From NCBI GenBank assembly GCA_037893245.1, contig JBAIAA010000446.1, positions 186,001-250,000 of the forward strand: a stretch of 64,000 nucleotides of DNA. The letters are read 5' to 3'. A program made the position numbers and the translations under genes. The notes below the pieces were generated by a model that was given only the letters and a program-made list of their open reading frames with translations, was not told where the DNA came from and did not search any database. The DNA is from Crossaster papposus. Its lineage: Eukaryota; Echinodermata; Asteroidea; Velatida; Solasteridae. Each line of letters starts with the position of its first letter. The stretch's first letter is position 1. Of this stretch, positions 33,501-38,400 are shown piece after piece.

Positions 33501-33666
33501 TTGTTGCTAACAAAACTTGGCTTGATACATTGAATGCTTGTCACGTCTCAGGTGGCTAGCCGTCGACAAGGGTGACAACAATACCGTGGTGGAGCTGAAT
33601 GCTCTGCCACCAAGTGAGGGAGCTGTTGGCAGCGGGGAAGACAAAGGAAAAGACAGGGAGGGATAA
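1..33666 (+). CDS. Giant multi-PLAT / fibronectin III protein, LOXHD1-like (3' part of gene)
   Basis: This is one gene rebuilt from 58 exons whose splice phases all join in frame: 10,113 nt, about 3,370 residues, ending with TAA at 33,664-33,666. The 5' end is outside the window, and no start Met or signal peptide is visible. Order: beta-trefoil-like segment, Pro/Thr linker, 4 PLAT, 7 FN3, a microexon, 12 PLAT. PLAT (LH2) domains are beta-sandwiches that bind membranes or proteins. Human LOXHD1 is a stereociliary protein made almost only of such domains. The PLAT string supports that family; the FN3 block and trefoil segment are not part of human LOXHD1 as I know it, so this may be a distinct invertebrate relative. 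A role in a cilium or at a membrane is inference. Introns carry many transposon fragments and minisatellites. Confidence 0.9.
575..1096 (+). repeat. Intronic 49-bp tandem repeat, about 10 copies
   Basis: The repeat is built on GATAGTCACCAACGTTGC plus TTAGCCGAGTTAGC. The spacing between successive GATAGTCACC starts (for example 627 and 676) is 49 bp. It begins only 6 bp downstream of the splice donor at 569 and fills almost the whole intron up to the acceptor at 1120. Confidence 0.9.
1121..2086 (+). CDS. Pro/Thr-rich linker exons (1121-1192, 1466-1576, 1907-2086)
   Basis: Three phase-1 exons encode a low-complexity spacer between the trefoil-like part and the first PLAT domain. The first is Thr/Pro-rich with a basic end (NRKK). 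The second contains SLTPTPTPSPPLRERS. The third has repeated TPTPTPSPTP and LTPxLTP blocks with a WDDDGRYKEL insertion. The acceptor of the third exon (AAAAAAG before 1907) is weak, but it is the only nearby choice that keeps the frame. No function can be inferred beyond a flexible linker. Confidence 0.65.
1250..1380 (+). mobile_element. Truncated copy of the hAT-like MITE family
   Basis: The stretch from CAGTCACAAGTAACTGGAT through TTTTGTCACAGCT to the end GACTCGACTCTATCTCTG matches the right two thirds of the elements at 16,178 and 35,910. The left terminal repeat is missing. Confidence 0.75.
2180..2199 (+). repeat. Poly-G run of 20
   Basis: An uninterrupted G tract in the intron between the linker and the first PLAT domain. 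Similar G or C homopolymers occur at 37,904-37,914, 41,107-41,122, 48,888-48,905 and 52,512-52,525. Confidence 0.95.
2905..3375 (+). repeat. Degenerate (GTY)n trinucleotide repeat, about 470 bp
   Basis: Nearly every triplet is GTT, GTC or GTG-like over the whole stretch. This yields long Val/Ser/Leu or Thr reading frames on both strands that are not genes. It lies in the 2.36-kb intron 2,087-4,450. Confidence 0.95.
3744..4427 (+). mobile_element. Candidate hAT-like nonautonomous element
   Basis: The left end CAGGCCTCGAAATAG and right end GCGCAAGGCCTG form short terminal inverted repeats (CAGGCCT / AGGCCTG). TTTCAA lies at both outer flanks, as expected for a target duplication. CGGGCTAGC / GCTAGCCCGG motifs are repeated near both ends. 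The interior has no coding sequence. Confidence 0.55.
4451..5952 (+). CDS. PLAT domain 1 (layout I: exons 4451-4605, 5237-5323, 5817-5952)
   Basis: First exon: GDWKVWVKTG, VVLVVYGEDG, ENEFK. Second: VGDIYKIRIGLD ending WRLDQ. Third: VKMKD, LVFKFKNRWLS, then AAIRPGCKPLPG. This is the classical PLAT/LH2 pattern (strand, T-G loop, YG.KG-like loop, GDIYKIRIG.D, V..D, F...RWL). Entry phase is 1, internal junctions phase 0, exit phase 1. The intron 4,606-5,236 holds nothing I recognise; intron 5,324-5,816 includes a SINE-like stretch around 5,455-5,545. Confidence 0.92.
5988..6196. repeat. Foldback / inverted repeat element
   Basis: CATATGTAAGGCGTTCTGAC plus AAAATGAGACGGAACTGGGC near 5,988-6,027 is mirrored by CCCAGTTCCGTCTCATTTTG...GCATATG at 6,155-6,196, with a few mismatches. 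It is a small intronic hairpin-forming element. Confidence 0.75.
6269..7160 (+). CDS. PLAT domain 2 (layout II: exons 6269-6420, 6793-6950, 7087-7160)
   Basis: YSIQVTTGYEV, VYLCLYGEKGDTGRRHL; then FELEAV, KVIIGHDGKG, GWFVGEVIIKES, EYVFPCNR; then WLDEGQDDKLIERELDLG. Layout II is the partner of layout I: entry phase 1, then 0, then 2, exit phase 1. The intron 6,421-6,792 contains a truncated TTAA MITE. Confidence 0.92.
6557..6740 (-). mobile_element. TTAA MITE copy 1 (truncated)
   Basis: TTAA at 6,553-6,556 is followed by CCAGTTCACGCCGGG and internal sequence matching the reverse of the intact copies (GACATTGACCGGGCC analog, CGTGTTTATC near the end). The distal terminal repeat is lost. Confidence 0.75.
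7367..7870 (+). CDS. PLAT domain 3 (layout I: exons 7367-7527, 7651-7870 fused)
   Basis: EWQVFVTTGSDS, VTLVAYGDKDKTEV, then VYLGDIGQLYKIRIGHD, WYLKTVRLLDL, FAFDRWLSEK, AVIAGRKPLPG. The second and third exons of the usual layout are here one exon of 220 nt, so the phase-0 intron seen in the other layout-I modules has been lost. The donor after CCGG is GTTGGT, which is weak. The intron 7,871-8,258 is AT-rich with nothing recognised. Confidence 0.92.
8259..8813 (+). CDS. PLAT domain 4 (layout II: exons 8259-8589 fused, 8746-8813)
   Basis: YYIQVYIGSKES, VYLQLWGKNGDSGKRHLL, MDVFEIEAVYLG, VTVGHDGKDPG, GWFLEKVVVKES, LFICKR, then WLDFGRGDQKIERDL. The first two exons of layout II are fused into 331 nt. 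It exits at phase 1 into the first fibronectin exon. Confidence 0.92.
9026..9292 (+). CDS. Fibronectin type III domain 1 (single exon)
   Basis: PNPVTSESAAS, IIVSWKQP, KVTGYRVTCDPP, AEFGGLTAGKAYQFEVVT, ESDKVTLKT. The Trp in the B strand, the Tyr in the C strand and the G-L-T-x-G-x-x-Y motif are those of FN3. Entry and exit phases are both 1, so the exon is symmetric and can be shuffled. Confidence 0.93.
9447..9710 (+). CDS. Fibronectin type III domain 2 (single exon)
   Basis: EPNPVLDAIIE, LIMSWTHPRGDLSGYKLRL, VEFVGLTPNKKYKVDITT, EKVTVQEMT. It is a phase 1-1 symmetric exon and aligns along its length with its neighbours. Confidence 0.93.
9832..10113 (+). CDS. Fibronectin type III domain 3 (single exon)
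   Basis: SLSISWMKPEGDVTGYRLAI, AEFKGLSSGQEYTVDVYT, EKTTLTART. It is a phase 1-1 symmetric exon. The following intron (10,114-10,504) holds nothing recognised. Confidence 0.93.
10505..10765 (+). CDS. Fibronectin type III domain 4 (single exon)
   Basis: ISVSWTKPDGQVTGYRVLC, TEFAGLTPGLKYDLEIYA, ESDKVTISQTT. It is a phase 1-1 symmetric exon. The intron 10,766-11,197 holds nothing recognised. Confidence 0.93.
11198..11692 (+). CDS. Fibronectin type III domain 5 with repeat-encoded insertion
   Basis: VNLSWTRPEGNLTGYRIYY starts a normal FN3, and VEVTSLTPGQSYHFNII completes it. Between them about 75 residues of charged low-complexity sequence are inserted, built on repeats of KPVDxQ (KPVDDQ, KPVGQD, KPVDEQ, KPVDGQ, KPANDQ). 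At DNA level this is a degenerate coding minisatellite (AAACCGGTTGATGACCAGG and variants). It falls in the C-C' loop region, where insertion should be tolerated. Confidence 0.92.
11789..12091 (+). CDS. Fibronectin type III domain 6 (single exon)
   Basis: FTCIWSPPFGVVTGYKVSC, IFVEGLDPESEYQVTIWAV, HSVVLTTKTL. It has more cysteines than its neighbours. It is a phase 1-1 symmetric exon. Confidence 0.9.
12092..13655 (+). other. Intron of 1.56 kb with MITE and telomere-like CCCTAA stretch
   Basis: It contains a reverse TTAA MITE (12,903-13,145), a short run resembling (CCCTAA) variants at about 13,310-13,365, and a GGAGACGTTTTGTCTCC palindrome near 13,451. No exon fits the frame here. Confidence 0.6.
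12903..13145 (-). mobile_element. TTAA MITE copy 2
   Basis: Flanked by TTAA (12,899-12,902) and TTAT (13,146-13,149). Termini are CCAGTTCGCACCGG and GACGCGAACTGG. The orientation is opposite to the copies at 15.7, 18.3, 58.4 and 63.5 kb. Confidence 0.85.
13656..14189 (+). CDS. Fibronectin type III domain 7 with duplicated acidic insertion
   Basis: SVTIRWSPPDCQHSGYRVVC and VEFIGLTQMTEYSFDIYT frame an FN3 domain. About 85 Ser/Pro/acidic residues are inserted, with an internal duplication (SSNPGNKSSPGEETAPSSDE against PSNPSNEAPPGDETAPSSKD). The insertion sits in the same loop as in FN3 5. It is a phase 1-1 symmetric exon. Confidence 0.92.
14452..15347. mobile_element. Inverted-repeat element (GCCGTTTTC family) with a nested inverted repeat
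   Basis: GGCCGTTTTCTAAACC near 14,451 and GTAAAACGGC near 15,336 resemble the short intact element at 41,362-41,477, which has the same termini. Inside, CAGACGTTTTCCTAGTTCCG (about 14,495) is mirrored by CGGAACTAGGAAAAC (about 15,262), suggesting a second element inserted within it. No coding sequence. Confidence 0.55.
15416..15582. repeat. Near-perfect 167-bp palindrome
   Basis: The left arm begins AGGTAATAACAGTGCGAGAA and the right arm ends TTCTCGCACTGTTATTACCT. The arms run about 75 bp each with hardly any mismatch and meet at a CGCCTTCGGCTCG turn around 15,499. It lies 87 bp upstream of the 21-nt microexon. Confidence 0.95.
15669..15689 (+). CDS. 21-nt microexon between FN3 7 and PLAT 5
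   Basis: TTATTGTCAG acceptor, then coding EKVKLPT with split codons at both ends, then donor GTGAGT. Entry and exit are both phase 1, so the exon can be included or skipped without changing frame. A spurious match is possible because it is so short, but both splice sites are good. Confidence 0.6.
15730..15991 (+). mobile_element. TTAA MITE copy 3
   Basis: TTAA flanks on both sides (15,726-15,729 and 15,992-15,995). Ends are CCAGTTCGCACCGG and CGGCGCAAACTGG. About 262 bp, in the intron after the microexon. Confidence 0.92.
16178..16391 (+). mobile_element. hAT-like MITE with 8-bp target duplication
   Basis: The direct repeat ACATAAAT at 16,170-16,177 and 16,392-16,399 flanks an element reading TAGGGTTGTAGTCGAGTCC ... 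GGACTCGACTACATCCCTG. An 8-bp duplication with (C/T)AGGG...CCCTG ends is the hAT signature. No transposase inside. Confidence 0.9.
16431..17332 (+). CDS. PLAT domain 5 (layout I: exons 16431-16597, 16854-16940, 17200-17332)
   Basis: GDWRLWITTAED, VHVVVYGNKDKTT, IDEFK; INVGDIGDIYKIRIGYN, GWHLKQ; VKMVDEHSD, LVFDFNRWMSRQ, AVRENQEILPG. Standard phases 1-0-0-1. The intron after the first exon contains a second copy of the exon's 3' half. Confidence 0.92.
16511..16794 (+). repeat. 142-bp tandem duplication spanning an exon 3' half and its splice donor
   Basis: GGTAACAAGGACAAGACAAC starts at 16,511 and again at 16,653. Each copy runs through ATTGATGAATTCAAG|GTGAGT and the same following intron. The second copy (exon-like part 16,653-16,739) has no upstream half or clear acceptor, so it is probably a non-used exon fragment. 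Confidence 0.93.
17539..18651 (+). CDS. PLAT domain 6 (layout II: exons 17539-17693, 18107-18185, 18517-18651)
   Basis: VYLVRVSTGDHW, IWVNLIGERGDTGKRIL; MDEFKVEAVSLGEVS, VEIGHDGVGYG; then VFINSISVLDSE, EYLFACNSWLDDHM. An intron (18,186-18,516) splits the middle exon after GHDGVGY at phase 1; this extra intron holds TTAA MITE copy 4. The usual last intron is missing. The same middle split occurs in PLAT 16. Intron 17,694-18,106 holds nothing recognised. Confidence 0.9.
18254..18488 (+). mobile_element. TTAA MITE copy 4
   Basis: TTAA at 18,250-18,253 and 18,489-18,492. Termini CAAGTTCGTACCGG and CGGCGTGAAGTGG. It occupies most of the 331-bp intron inside PLAT 6. Confidence 0.9.
18881..18925 (+). 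CDS. Short linker exon (45 nt)
   Basis: TATATATTAG acceptor, coding IRPIVADNQEEHSQ, donor GTAAGA. It is symmetric (phase 1-1) and therefore optional. It joins PLAT 6 to PLAT 7. Confidence 0.6.
18988..19080 (+). mobile_element. tRNA-derived SINE fragment
   Basis: GGGTTCGAATCCTGCCTTGG followed by CCAATATGTGGATTGGGTTT matches the stretch at about 25,724-25,765 (GGGTTCGAATCCCACCTGGG, CACTATGTGAATTGG). The GGTTCGAATCC is a tRNA B-box. No terminal structure was resolved. Confidence 0.6.
19266..20305 (+). CDS. PLAT domain 7 (layout I: exons 19266-19429, 19877-19963, 20173-20305)
   Basis: TTWKVLIQTSDLQ, VDLTVFGETGRSQS, EQEYQ; VDIGDIGEITKIRLKHDD, AWHVQQ; VRLSHPTKPEL, FRVNAWLSSD, AIRAGVDPLPG. Standard phases. 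The intron after the first exon contains a degenerate repeat (19,450-19,790) of about 60 bp built on TTTGTACATGAAAAC and TCCTCAGA-like blocks. Confidence 0.92.
19450..19790 (+). repeat. Degenerate tandem repeat, about five units of 50-65 bp
   Basis: Recurring GTACATGAAAACTTTCTGAG and GAGCTGACATG motifs with variable spacing, all within one intron. Confidence 0.7.
20645..20722 (+). mobile_element. tRNA-like SINE head
   Basis: ATATCTCAGTTGGTAG (A-box-like) and GGTTCAAATCCC (B box) are spaced about as in a tRNA. The upstream part (GTTGATCCCTGGTCACATGG, TTATGGCTTC) recurs at 37,955-38,060. It lacks acceptor-stem pairing, so it is read as a SINE and not a tRNA gene. Confidence 0.6.
20836..20970. 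repeat. Foldback element, copy A
   Basis: CTGGAATGACCTGAA, then AAATCAAATAAGTTAAGAG and its mirror CTTAACTTATTTGATTT. A reverse copy lies at 35,740-35,884. Confidence 0.75.
20992..21749 (+). CDS. PLAT domain 8 (layout II: exons 20992-21149, 21524-21749 fused)
   Basis: TYIVQVYIKDDPD, LYIALMGEAGEMAKREL; VDTFTFEAISVGRLNK, WFVEKVTVQEGKY, SVFPCKMWFGNAII. The last two exons of the layout are joined. It is more divergent than other layout-II copies: the GHDG motif has become SMSSDEK. Confidence 0.9.
21156..21425 (+). repeat. Three 90-bp tandem repeats in the PLAT 8 intron
   Basis: CTGGGTCTGAA(T/G)TACTTGG starts at 21,156, 21,246 and 21,336. It begins 6 bp after the splice donor at 21,150. The unit is a multiple of three and carries its own TTTGTTACAG acceptor-like site. 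The array is open in one frame, which I read as chance. Confidence 0.95.
21750..23148 (+). other. Intron of 1.4 kb with a LINE/SINE-like insertion between direct repeats
   Basis: About 120 bp (CCGCTCCATTTC ... CCATGTTCTAATTTA) occurs at about 22,324-22,443 and again at 22,810-22,920. Between them lies a GC-rich insert starting CGGCGGGGCCCGGGCCC and ending GGCACGGCGTTAAACCCTAA with an (ACTC)n tail. The tail resembles the 3' end of a retroposed element. Confidence 0.6.
23149..23184 (+). CDS. Possible 36-nt linker exon with a GC donor
   Basis: ATGTCAAG acceptor, coding TPVLDHLLTIE, then AAG|GCAAGT, which is the usual form of a GC-AG intron. Phase 1-1, so optional. Without transcripts this is only a candidate. 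Confidence 0.35.
23622..25170 (+). CDS. PLAT domain 9 (layout I: exons 23622-24082, 24310-24405, 24669-25170) with two charged insertions
   Basis: NWTIWITPGKENG, SVQVYGEKGRSEVIPL; MNVGEIGPIYKIRLILD; VKMKDKNTN, FHFFVDRWLRCLE, LPAIRPDRLPLPG. The first exon carries about 80 extra acidic/lysine residues after the YGEKG loop. The third carries about 115 extra lysine-rich residues after RWLRCLED, including a 25-residue unit (KKPEDKM(I/V)SSQVRGIKNKRDE) repeated twice. These are the longest exons of the gene. The start of the first exon rests on an AAG acceptor. Confidence 0.88.
25492..26445 (+). CDS. PLAT domain 10 (layout II: exons 25492-25643, 25828-25985, first part of 26374-26623)
   Basis: YKYELSVRTCDKG, IYATVYGERGDTGCRTL; VDVFSIEAVDILRP, GWCLDTVTLKQS, YVFPCKR; WMDTGVDDQKLERTL. 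The last part shares one exon with the start of PLAT 11. The acceptor region of the middle exon is duplicated. A SINE-like tract with GGGTTCGAATCCC lies at 25,684-25,765. Confidence 0.9.
25772..25851 (+). repeat. 44-bp tandem duplication of a splice acceptor
   Basis: GATATTTGTTTTAACAG plus GTTGATGTGTTCAGCATTGA occurs twice. Candidate exon starts are 25,784 and 25,828. Only the second keeps the reading frame; use of the first shifts it by 44 nt. Confidence 0.95.
26374..27841 (+). CDS. PLAT domain 11 (layout I: exons 26374-26623 fused, 26819-26908, 27709-27841)
   Basis: HWQVKVKTSDKPD, VDLVVYGEKGQCS; VISVGDVGVISKIRLQHDN, AWHVNS; VTMKNLDTNEEL, FKMDRWLARHE, AVREGMDSLQG. The first exon is a fusion of the last exon of PLAT 10 with the first of PLAT 11, so a phase-1 intron was lost at a domain border. 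Intron 27,842-28,279 is AT-rich with nothing recognised. Confidence 0.9.
26659..26748 (+). repeat. Three 32-bp tandem repeats
   Basis: GTCTAAGGGGCGTGGCTACA with (T/G)(T/C)CCAGTAAGTT repeated three times, just 35 bp after the donor of the preceding exon. Each unit carries a CAGTAAGT donor-like site. Confidence 0.9.
26919..27431. mobile_element. Inverted-repeat element of about 510 bp
   Basis: AAAGCCCTGTTTGCACTGGA near the left end and TCCAGTGCGAACACGGCTTT near the right end are imperfect inverted repeats. GTCCAGTGCGGAC-like motifs recur inside. No coding capacity. Confidence 0.7.
28280..28753 (+). CDS. PLAT domain 12 (layout II: exons 28280-28431, 28522-28753 fused)
   Basis: NYQVKVHTGDRDN, IHVTLQGSLGDSGQRLL; IDTFTIQAVDLGKVH, WYLEKIVVKTS, EFVFPASRWIGPANM. 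The last intron of the layout is lost, as in PLAT 8. Intron 28,754-29,103 holds nothing recognised. Confidence 0.92.
29104..30308 (+). CDS. PLAT domain 13 (layout I: exons 29104-29264, 29750-29836, 30170-30308)
   Basis: KWKCTVYTSDLPE, VSLVAYGNSDMSKV; LEPGSYIGDIYKIRVELED, WHLKQ; VDLQDCFSDESL, FEYNGWLSQSQ, ALRPDEDPLPG. Intron 29,265-29,749 holds nothing recognised. The next intron carries a palindrome (29,914-30,000), and the minisatellite at 30,340 follows the donor. Confidence 0.92.
29914..30000. repeat. Palindrome whose arms match the histone mRNA 3' stem-loop
   Basis: The 31-bp arms (29,914-29,944 and 29,970-30,000, one mismatch) each contain GGTTCTTTTCAGAACC followed by ACACA, in opposite orientation. 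That is the animal histone 3' stem-loop consensus (GGYYCTTTTCAGRGCC-like, then an A-rich tail). No histone coding sequence adjoins. Confidence 0.75.
30340..30870 (+). repeat. 11-bp minisatellite, about 48 units
   Basis: Units are TGATTGACTGG and variants (ACTTG, ACTCG). The array starts about 30 bp after the PLAT 13 donor; the unit ATTGACTGGTGA resembles the exon-donor junction itself (ATTGCCTG|GTGA). Confidence 0.95.
30938..31810 (+). CDS. PLAT domain 14 (layout II: exons 30938-31095, 31200-31348, 31692-31810)
   Basis: KYNLQVFTGEAED, VSVTLFGERGDSGRRHL; MDVFDLDAVSLGDIS, VLVHKAAGMPWFLDRLIL; WLGNKDYPDLPVDIELV then a Pro-rich tail of about 20 residues. All three layout-II exons are separate. 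A SINE-like fragment lies in the last intron. Confidence 0.92.
31527..31600 (+). mobile_element. tRNA-like SINE head
   Basis: AGATAGCTCAGTTGGTAGAG (A box) and GTCGCAGGTTCGATTCCCTC (B box). Upstream AAAGATACTGACAATTTGGG matches the 20.6-kb copy. The acceptor stem does not pair well (AGGGCAAG against CTTGCTAA), so a SINE is preferred over a tRNA gene. Confidence 0.6.
31975..32700 (+). CDS. PLAT domain 15 (layout I: exons 31975-32141, 32267-32353, 32568-32700)
   Basis: NWKVFVTTGNAET, VTMTVYGSEGTSKPL; VNVGEVGHIYKVRLEHDR, WFLEK; IKMKDVDTKTEF, WTASRWLSRNQ, EIPAIWPETPIPQ. Standard phases; the final donor is GTCAGG. Confidence 0.92.
32939..33666 (+). CDS. PLAT domain 16 and C-terminus (exons 32939-33172, 33270-33348, 33552-33666)
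   Basis: KYEVHIVTGDEDG, IYLTLKGEHGDTGRRDM, RFTIEAVSLGRIDK, VGYDGDKP; WFLDKIVVIESGE, FRCRR; WLAVDKGDNNTVVELNALPP then a short Ser/Gly/Lys tail and TAA. The first two parts are fused and the second is split after GYDGDKP, the same extra intron position as in PLAT 6. Confidence 0.93.
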
Positions 33667-35411
33667 GAGGACGTCAGCAAGGACGACAAGTGATTTGCAG
33701 GAAAAGAAAGACAACTCTTAGTTTCAGGGTTTGCAATGTGTTGTTTTTTCTGAGCCTTAATTTTGTTTAATGCCTTAACATTTGAGAATGATTATTCACC
33801 AGATTTTAAAATTATAATTTAGAAAAAAATGTTATTGTGAAAACTCCGAAATTTCAGGGTGATGTAGAATTTTTTTTTTATTTGAGCCAAGTACAGAAAC
33901 AAATGCTTATCTGTGAGATACTTGATTCAGCTTAGTCTAAAACTTCACTTTGACCGTTTTACCGAGTCCTGTTTTTGTTCCTTTATGAAGCAGGACTAAT
34001 ATATTGTGGTTATTGTCAATTGATTACGAGTCATTTGTGTCTATCGTGACTGACTGTACGTTTCTTTACCGTCCATGTGCGTAGATTTCTGTGCAATATA
34101 TCAATTGACTGCAGCTTTTACAAAATACTTAATTTTGTAGATAATTATTTAGTAGGATGAGTAGGTTGCTTAACATTGTCTCAGAGAACTTCTTGTTTGA
34201 AGTGATCATCTTTAAGAACTGGTTTTAGCCACCCTAAATTTGGACGGTCTTATTTTAGCATTTCAGGAAAAGCACAGTTACTGTAATGACATACTTGTTT
34301 CAAGTCCGGGTGATTGTTTAGTTTTTACACTTTGTTTATATTTTGAGATACACATATGTCATGTTTGAAAAACGTGCAAAGATGGTCACAGTATTGATCA
34401 AAAATGTTAACACCTTTTTATAAAGGGCGTACAAACCATCCTGCTGCCGGCCTTTATAATGCAGGATAATAGCTCATTTGAGTAATATCCTGTGAATATT
34501 CTAGGGGTGAACAAATTGATTAACGATTGTTTAGAATACTTTTTACCTTGCTTTGTGGTTTTCACCTTTCTAAGTATTTTTTTCTTTTTTCGGTGATTAA
34601 TGAAATAAGATATGTATATCTCCTCATCTTGCAATACGTTGCACTCCTTCACATAGCTATGCATATTGAATATAGTGTAAATAACCTTTAGTTTGAAAAG
34701 AAGATATGGTTTTTCCTTCTGTACAGACAATCGTGTATAATTTGTGATTAGAAGATATTATATTTTGCTCCATTGCTGGGAAATATCGTGGAGACTGATG
34801 TTAGCGTTGAATTTTATGTACAAGAATTTAAGGGAAAGCTTTAGGTAAGATTCGTTAACGTTTGGTGTCTACATTTTGCCAAATTTAAGAGAGTACTTAC
34901 AATCTTGACTCAATTGTAATCGAACACCAATACACAAACAAACACTGTTTAATTACTTAGTTGAATAGCCTTTATTAGACCTTTGTATTACGCAGACATA
35001 ATAATACCTTTCTTTTTAGGACATTTACCCTTTTTTTAACTTTACATAGTTTTAACTTCATCACCCAATTTTATTTCTTTTGTATAATTGTTACTACCAG
35101 TGAACTGTTCTCTCAAAGACCCAAATCTTACAACGTAAAGTTTATAGTGAATTGAGAAAAAAACAGACAAATTCTGCACGAACTTATAATAAACATACTC
35201 CTTAAATTCATTGCATTGATGCTGCAAGACTACAAATAAAATAACAGTATACAAGCCTTCATCATCTCATAACAATAGTTAAATTGACTCGGTTATGATA
35301 CATGCACATTACTAAAGTCAACCCGGTTGGGTTTTTAAATATTTGCAAAACAAATTCCTACTTTGACAAATTGCTGTGGTATTCCCTCTGCTGATGACAT
35401 CATACGTCAAG
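33667..35411. other. Convergent intergenic / 3' UTR region
   Basis: This lies between the stop of the PLAT gene (+) and the stop of HADHB (-). I found no AATAAA on the + strand until 35,235-35,240. On the - strand AATAAA occurs at 35,070-35,075 and 34,971-34,976, about 340 and 440 nt past the HADHB stop. The two 3' ends may overlap. No coding sequence is seen. Confidence 0.55.
34971..35075 (-). terminator. Candidate HADHB polyadenylation signals
   Basis: Two AATAAA hexamers on the minus strand (35,070-35,075 and 34,971-34,976) downstream of the stop at 35,412. Which one is used cannot be told from sequence alone. Confidence 0.45.
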
Positions 35412-38400
35412 TTATGACGGGTATTTCTCGATGATCATAGCATGACCCTGTAGATGGGAAAGAGAAAAAAAATAAGCCTCGTAACGGCGATATTCTGGCC
35501 CACATTTTATAGCACCTGGCATACGCTTTTTCATTGTCAAGTTCTAATAAAAAATCTTTAAAGCCCTCTAACAGAACGTGTATGGAAACTACACACAGTT
35601 GTCACTATACTTTAACAGTGCAGACTTTTATGTATGTTATTTGTAACCACACACATCACAAGTGTGGGATAGCTACTTTAACTTCTGTGATGCGTTCGCT
35701 GAAATCATTTTTCTATGACAACATTGACTCCATAATGTGAATCAAATAAGTTAAGAGAGGCTAATACTTCGATCTTCCTCAGAGACTCGGAAGAAGATCT
35801 TGTTAAGATCGAAGTATTAAGTCCTCATAACTTATTCGATTTGTACACTTCAGGTCATTCCAGCAGTTTTAATCTTATTCATAATGTGAAAGCACTATAT
35901 AGTATTATTCAGGGTTGTAGTCGAGTCCCTGAAAGTCCGTTCACAAGTCCTTTCGTGAAGCCAGTCACAAGTAACTAGATTAACAATGACAAAGGAATGC
36001 TTTTGTCAAAGCTGATTTGAATAGCTTGTGATTTGAATTGGACCTGAAAGACTTGTGATGGACTTGCAGGGACTTGTGATGGACACGACTACATCCCTGG
36101 TATTATTATCTACTCTAATACTCACTGTTTCCCCTTTGATACCGTTGATGATAAAGCACTATATAGTATTTATAGTATTATTATCTACCCTTTATACTCA
36201 CTGTTCCCCCCGCAGCACAGGCAGCAATCAGCGCATACTGACCACCCTCCTTGTGTAGTCTGTTAGCCGCTGTGGTCACCAAACGAACACCGGTGGCAGC
36301 AAAGGGATGTCCAATGGCCAGAGATCCTCCCCATGTATTCAGCTTGTCCATTGGCGGAGCACCAGGCTGTAGGAATAAGACGTGAGAAGCGAGTCAGTGT
36401 ATGGCACCCTGACTCATAAAGTAGGCTTAGTTTCATTACCAGAAAGTTTTAATAATAACGTTGACATCATTACCTTTCCCTTGCGACCCATATAGTTCTG
36501 GGCAAACCAGTCCGAATCCATCGCCTTCATGTTGGCTAAGATCTGCCCAGCGAATGCCTCGTGGTACTCAAATACATCAATGTCACTCAACGATAGACCT
36601 GCCTTATCAAGGACCTTGGGGGTCCCGTATGCTGGCCTGAACAAAAACACAATCAAAATCGTCAATCTATAAAAAGGGCCGGATATATATATACAACTAT
36701 TGAGTGCATAACATGACACTGCAGTAGTCCCCAAGGTTAGTACTTAGACTGTCTAAAATGTATATAGTAGTGATATTAGGTAAGGTTGGTAGTGGTGCCG
36801 TACTAAACTTCCCCAACTGATGGGATACACAGGTTGCATGGGAGTGCAAATTTACTCCGAAATGTTCTTGACTTTTGTTCAATCATCTCCCAACATTTTG
36901 TCAACTTTAAAAAAAATCATTTGGCAATAGAGGAAGTATGTCCAAGGTTTAATGAAATAAAAGCAACAGGTATTATTTCATGAAAAGGAGTGTGAAAATA
37001 CTGCAGTAATGTCACACTCCCTTTCAGTATACTGGTTGCTCGGTCTTGGCTGTTTTGGACTGCCTTCCTCTTTCGTGTCCGGAGGTAGTCCAATCAGCTA
37101 TTGCCTTTTGACTAGCAATATCACACTGCTCTCTCTCCAACCATGCTATGTTTGGACACTAACCCCAGCAGTAGTTGGTCTTTAGGATCCTGAGCTACAA
37201 AGACAAAGTCCCTCAGATAGGCCTTGGGTTTGAGACCCATAGCTTCAGCCTTGTCTTCGGTCATGACCAAGCAAGCAGATGCACCGTCAGTCTACATGAC
37301 ATAAAAGATTATCATGAAGATAATCAGTTAAATTAGGAAACATTGAACAAAATGATGCAAATCTTTGAATTTGATCTGTGCCTTGTTTTGTTTTATTAAC
37401 CCTAACCATTCCACATGCAACAAAGTGCAGCAGGTGGACCTGATGGATCTCTTGCACTGAGCAAGGTTGACATCTGATGCGTGTGGAAGGCAACTCACTA
37501 GAATACCCCTTGGGGGTTAGGGTTAAGGTATTCTGAAGTAACATGAATTGTAGCAATTCTTGGAAGACGTTCACTTTTGTAAGCCTTAGATATACTAAGC
37601 TGTTTAAAATGTTTAATCAAAATCCTTTAGAATCTGATAGGAATGAAGAGAGCTTACTAGGAAGGATGCATTAGCGGCAGTGACGGTGCCATGAGGTCTG
37701 ATGAATGCTGGTTGTAGCTTAGCCATCTGCTCCGGGGTAGACACACGGATCCCGTTGTCTCGATCTACAATCTTAGTGGTGCCTGGTACCTGGTAGGTGA
37801 GTCGGTCGTCTAGCCAACCTTCCTTAGTGGCCTTGTCTGCCATGGTGTGGGAGCGTCGACTAAAGTCATCCTGGAGAGAGAAAGAGAGAGAGAGAGAGAG
37901 AGGGGGGGGGGGGGGAGGGGGATTTAGATTGTTTTCATGGTGCTAGCATCGTGACTTATCCCTGGTTACGTGGTATGTGCAGGTTTATGGCTTCTGTTTA
38001 GCGTCCCTTGAGCAAAGACGTTGATAAATTGGGAACCTGCCAACATAGGGTTGGATAGCTCAGTTTCCGCATGCAACCTTGCCTCAGATCAGCTAATTTC
38101 CTAGTTTCTCACTTCACATTTATTGAAAAACACAACAAAATATTGCAAAGAGAAGAGTTTAAACCCTGCTACAATTTATTACATCTCTGCAATTATTGGT
38201 GGGGAAGAGTACGTTTCAGGTCGTGAGTTTGTTTTTTGGGGGAGGTACCTGTTCTTTCCTGGAGATATTGAAGGCAGCTGCCAGTCTGTCTCCAGAATGT
38301 CCCATGGATTCGCTGGTCGAGAACTCAGCTACTGCTGGGAGCTATTAAAAAATACAATCAAATGTAGCAATAAGAAATTAAACGAAACTTTAGACATATA

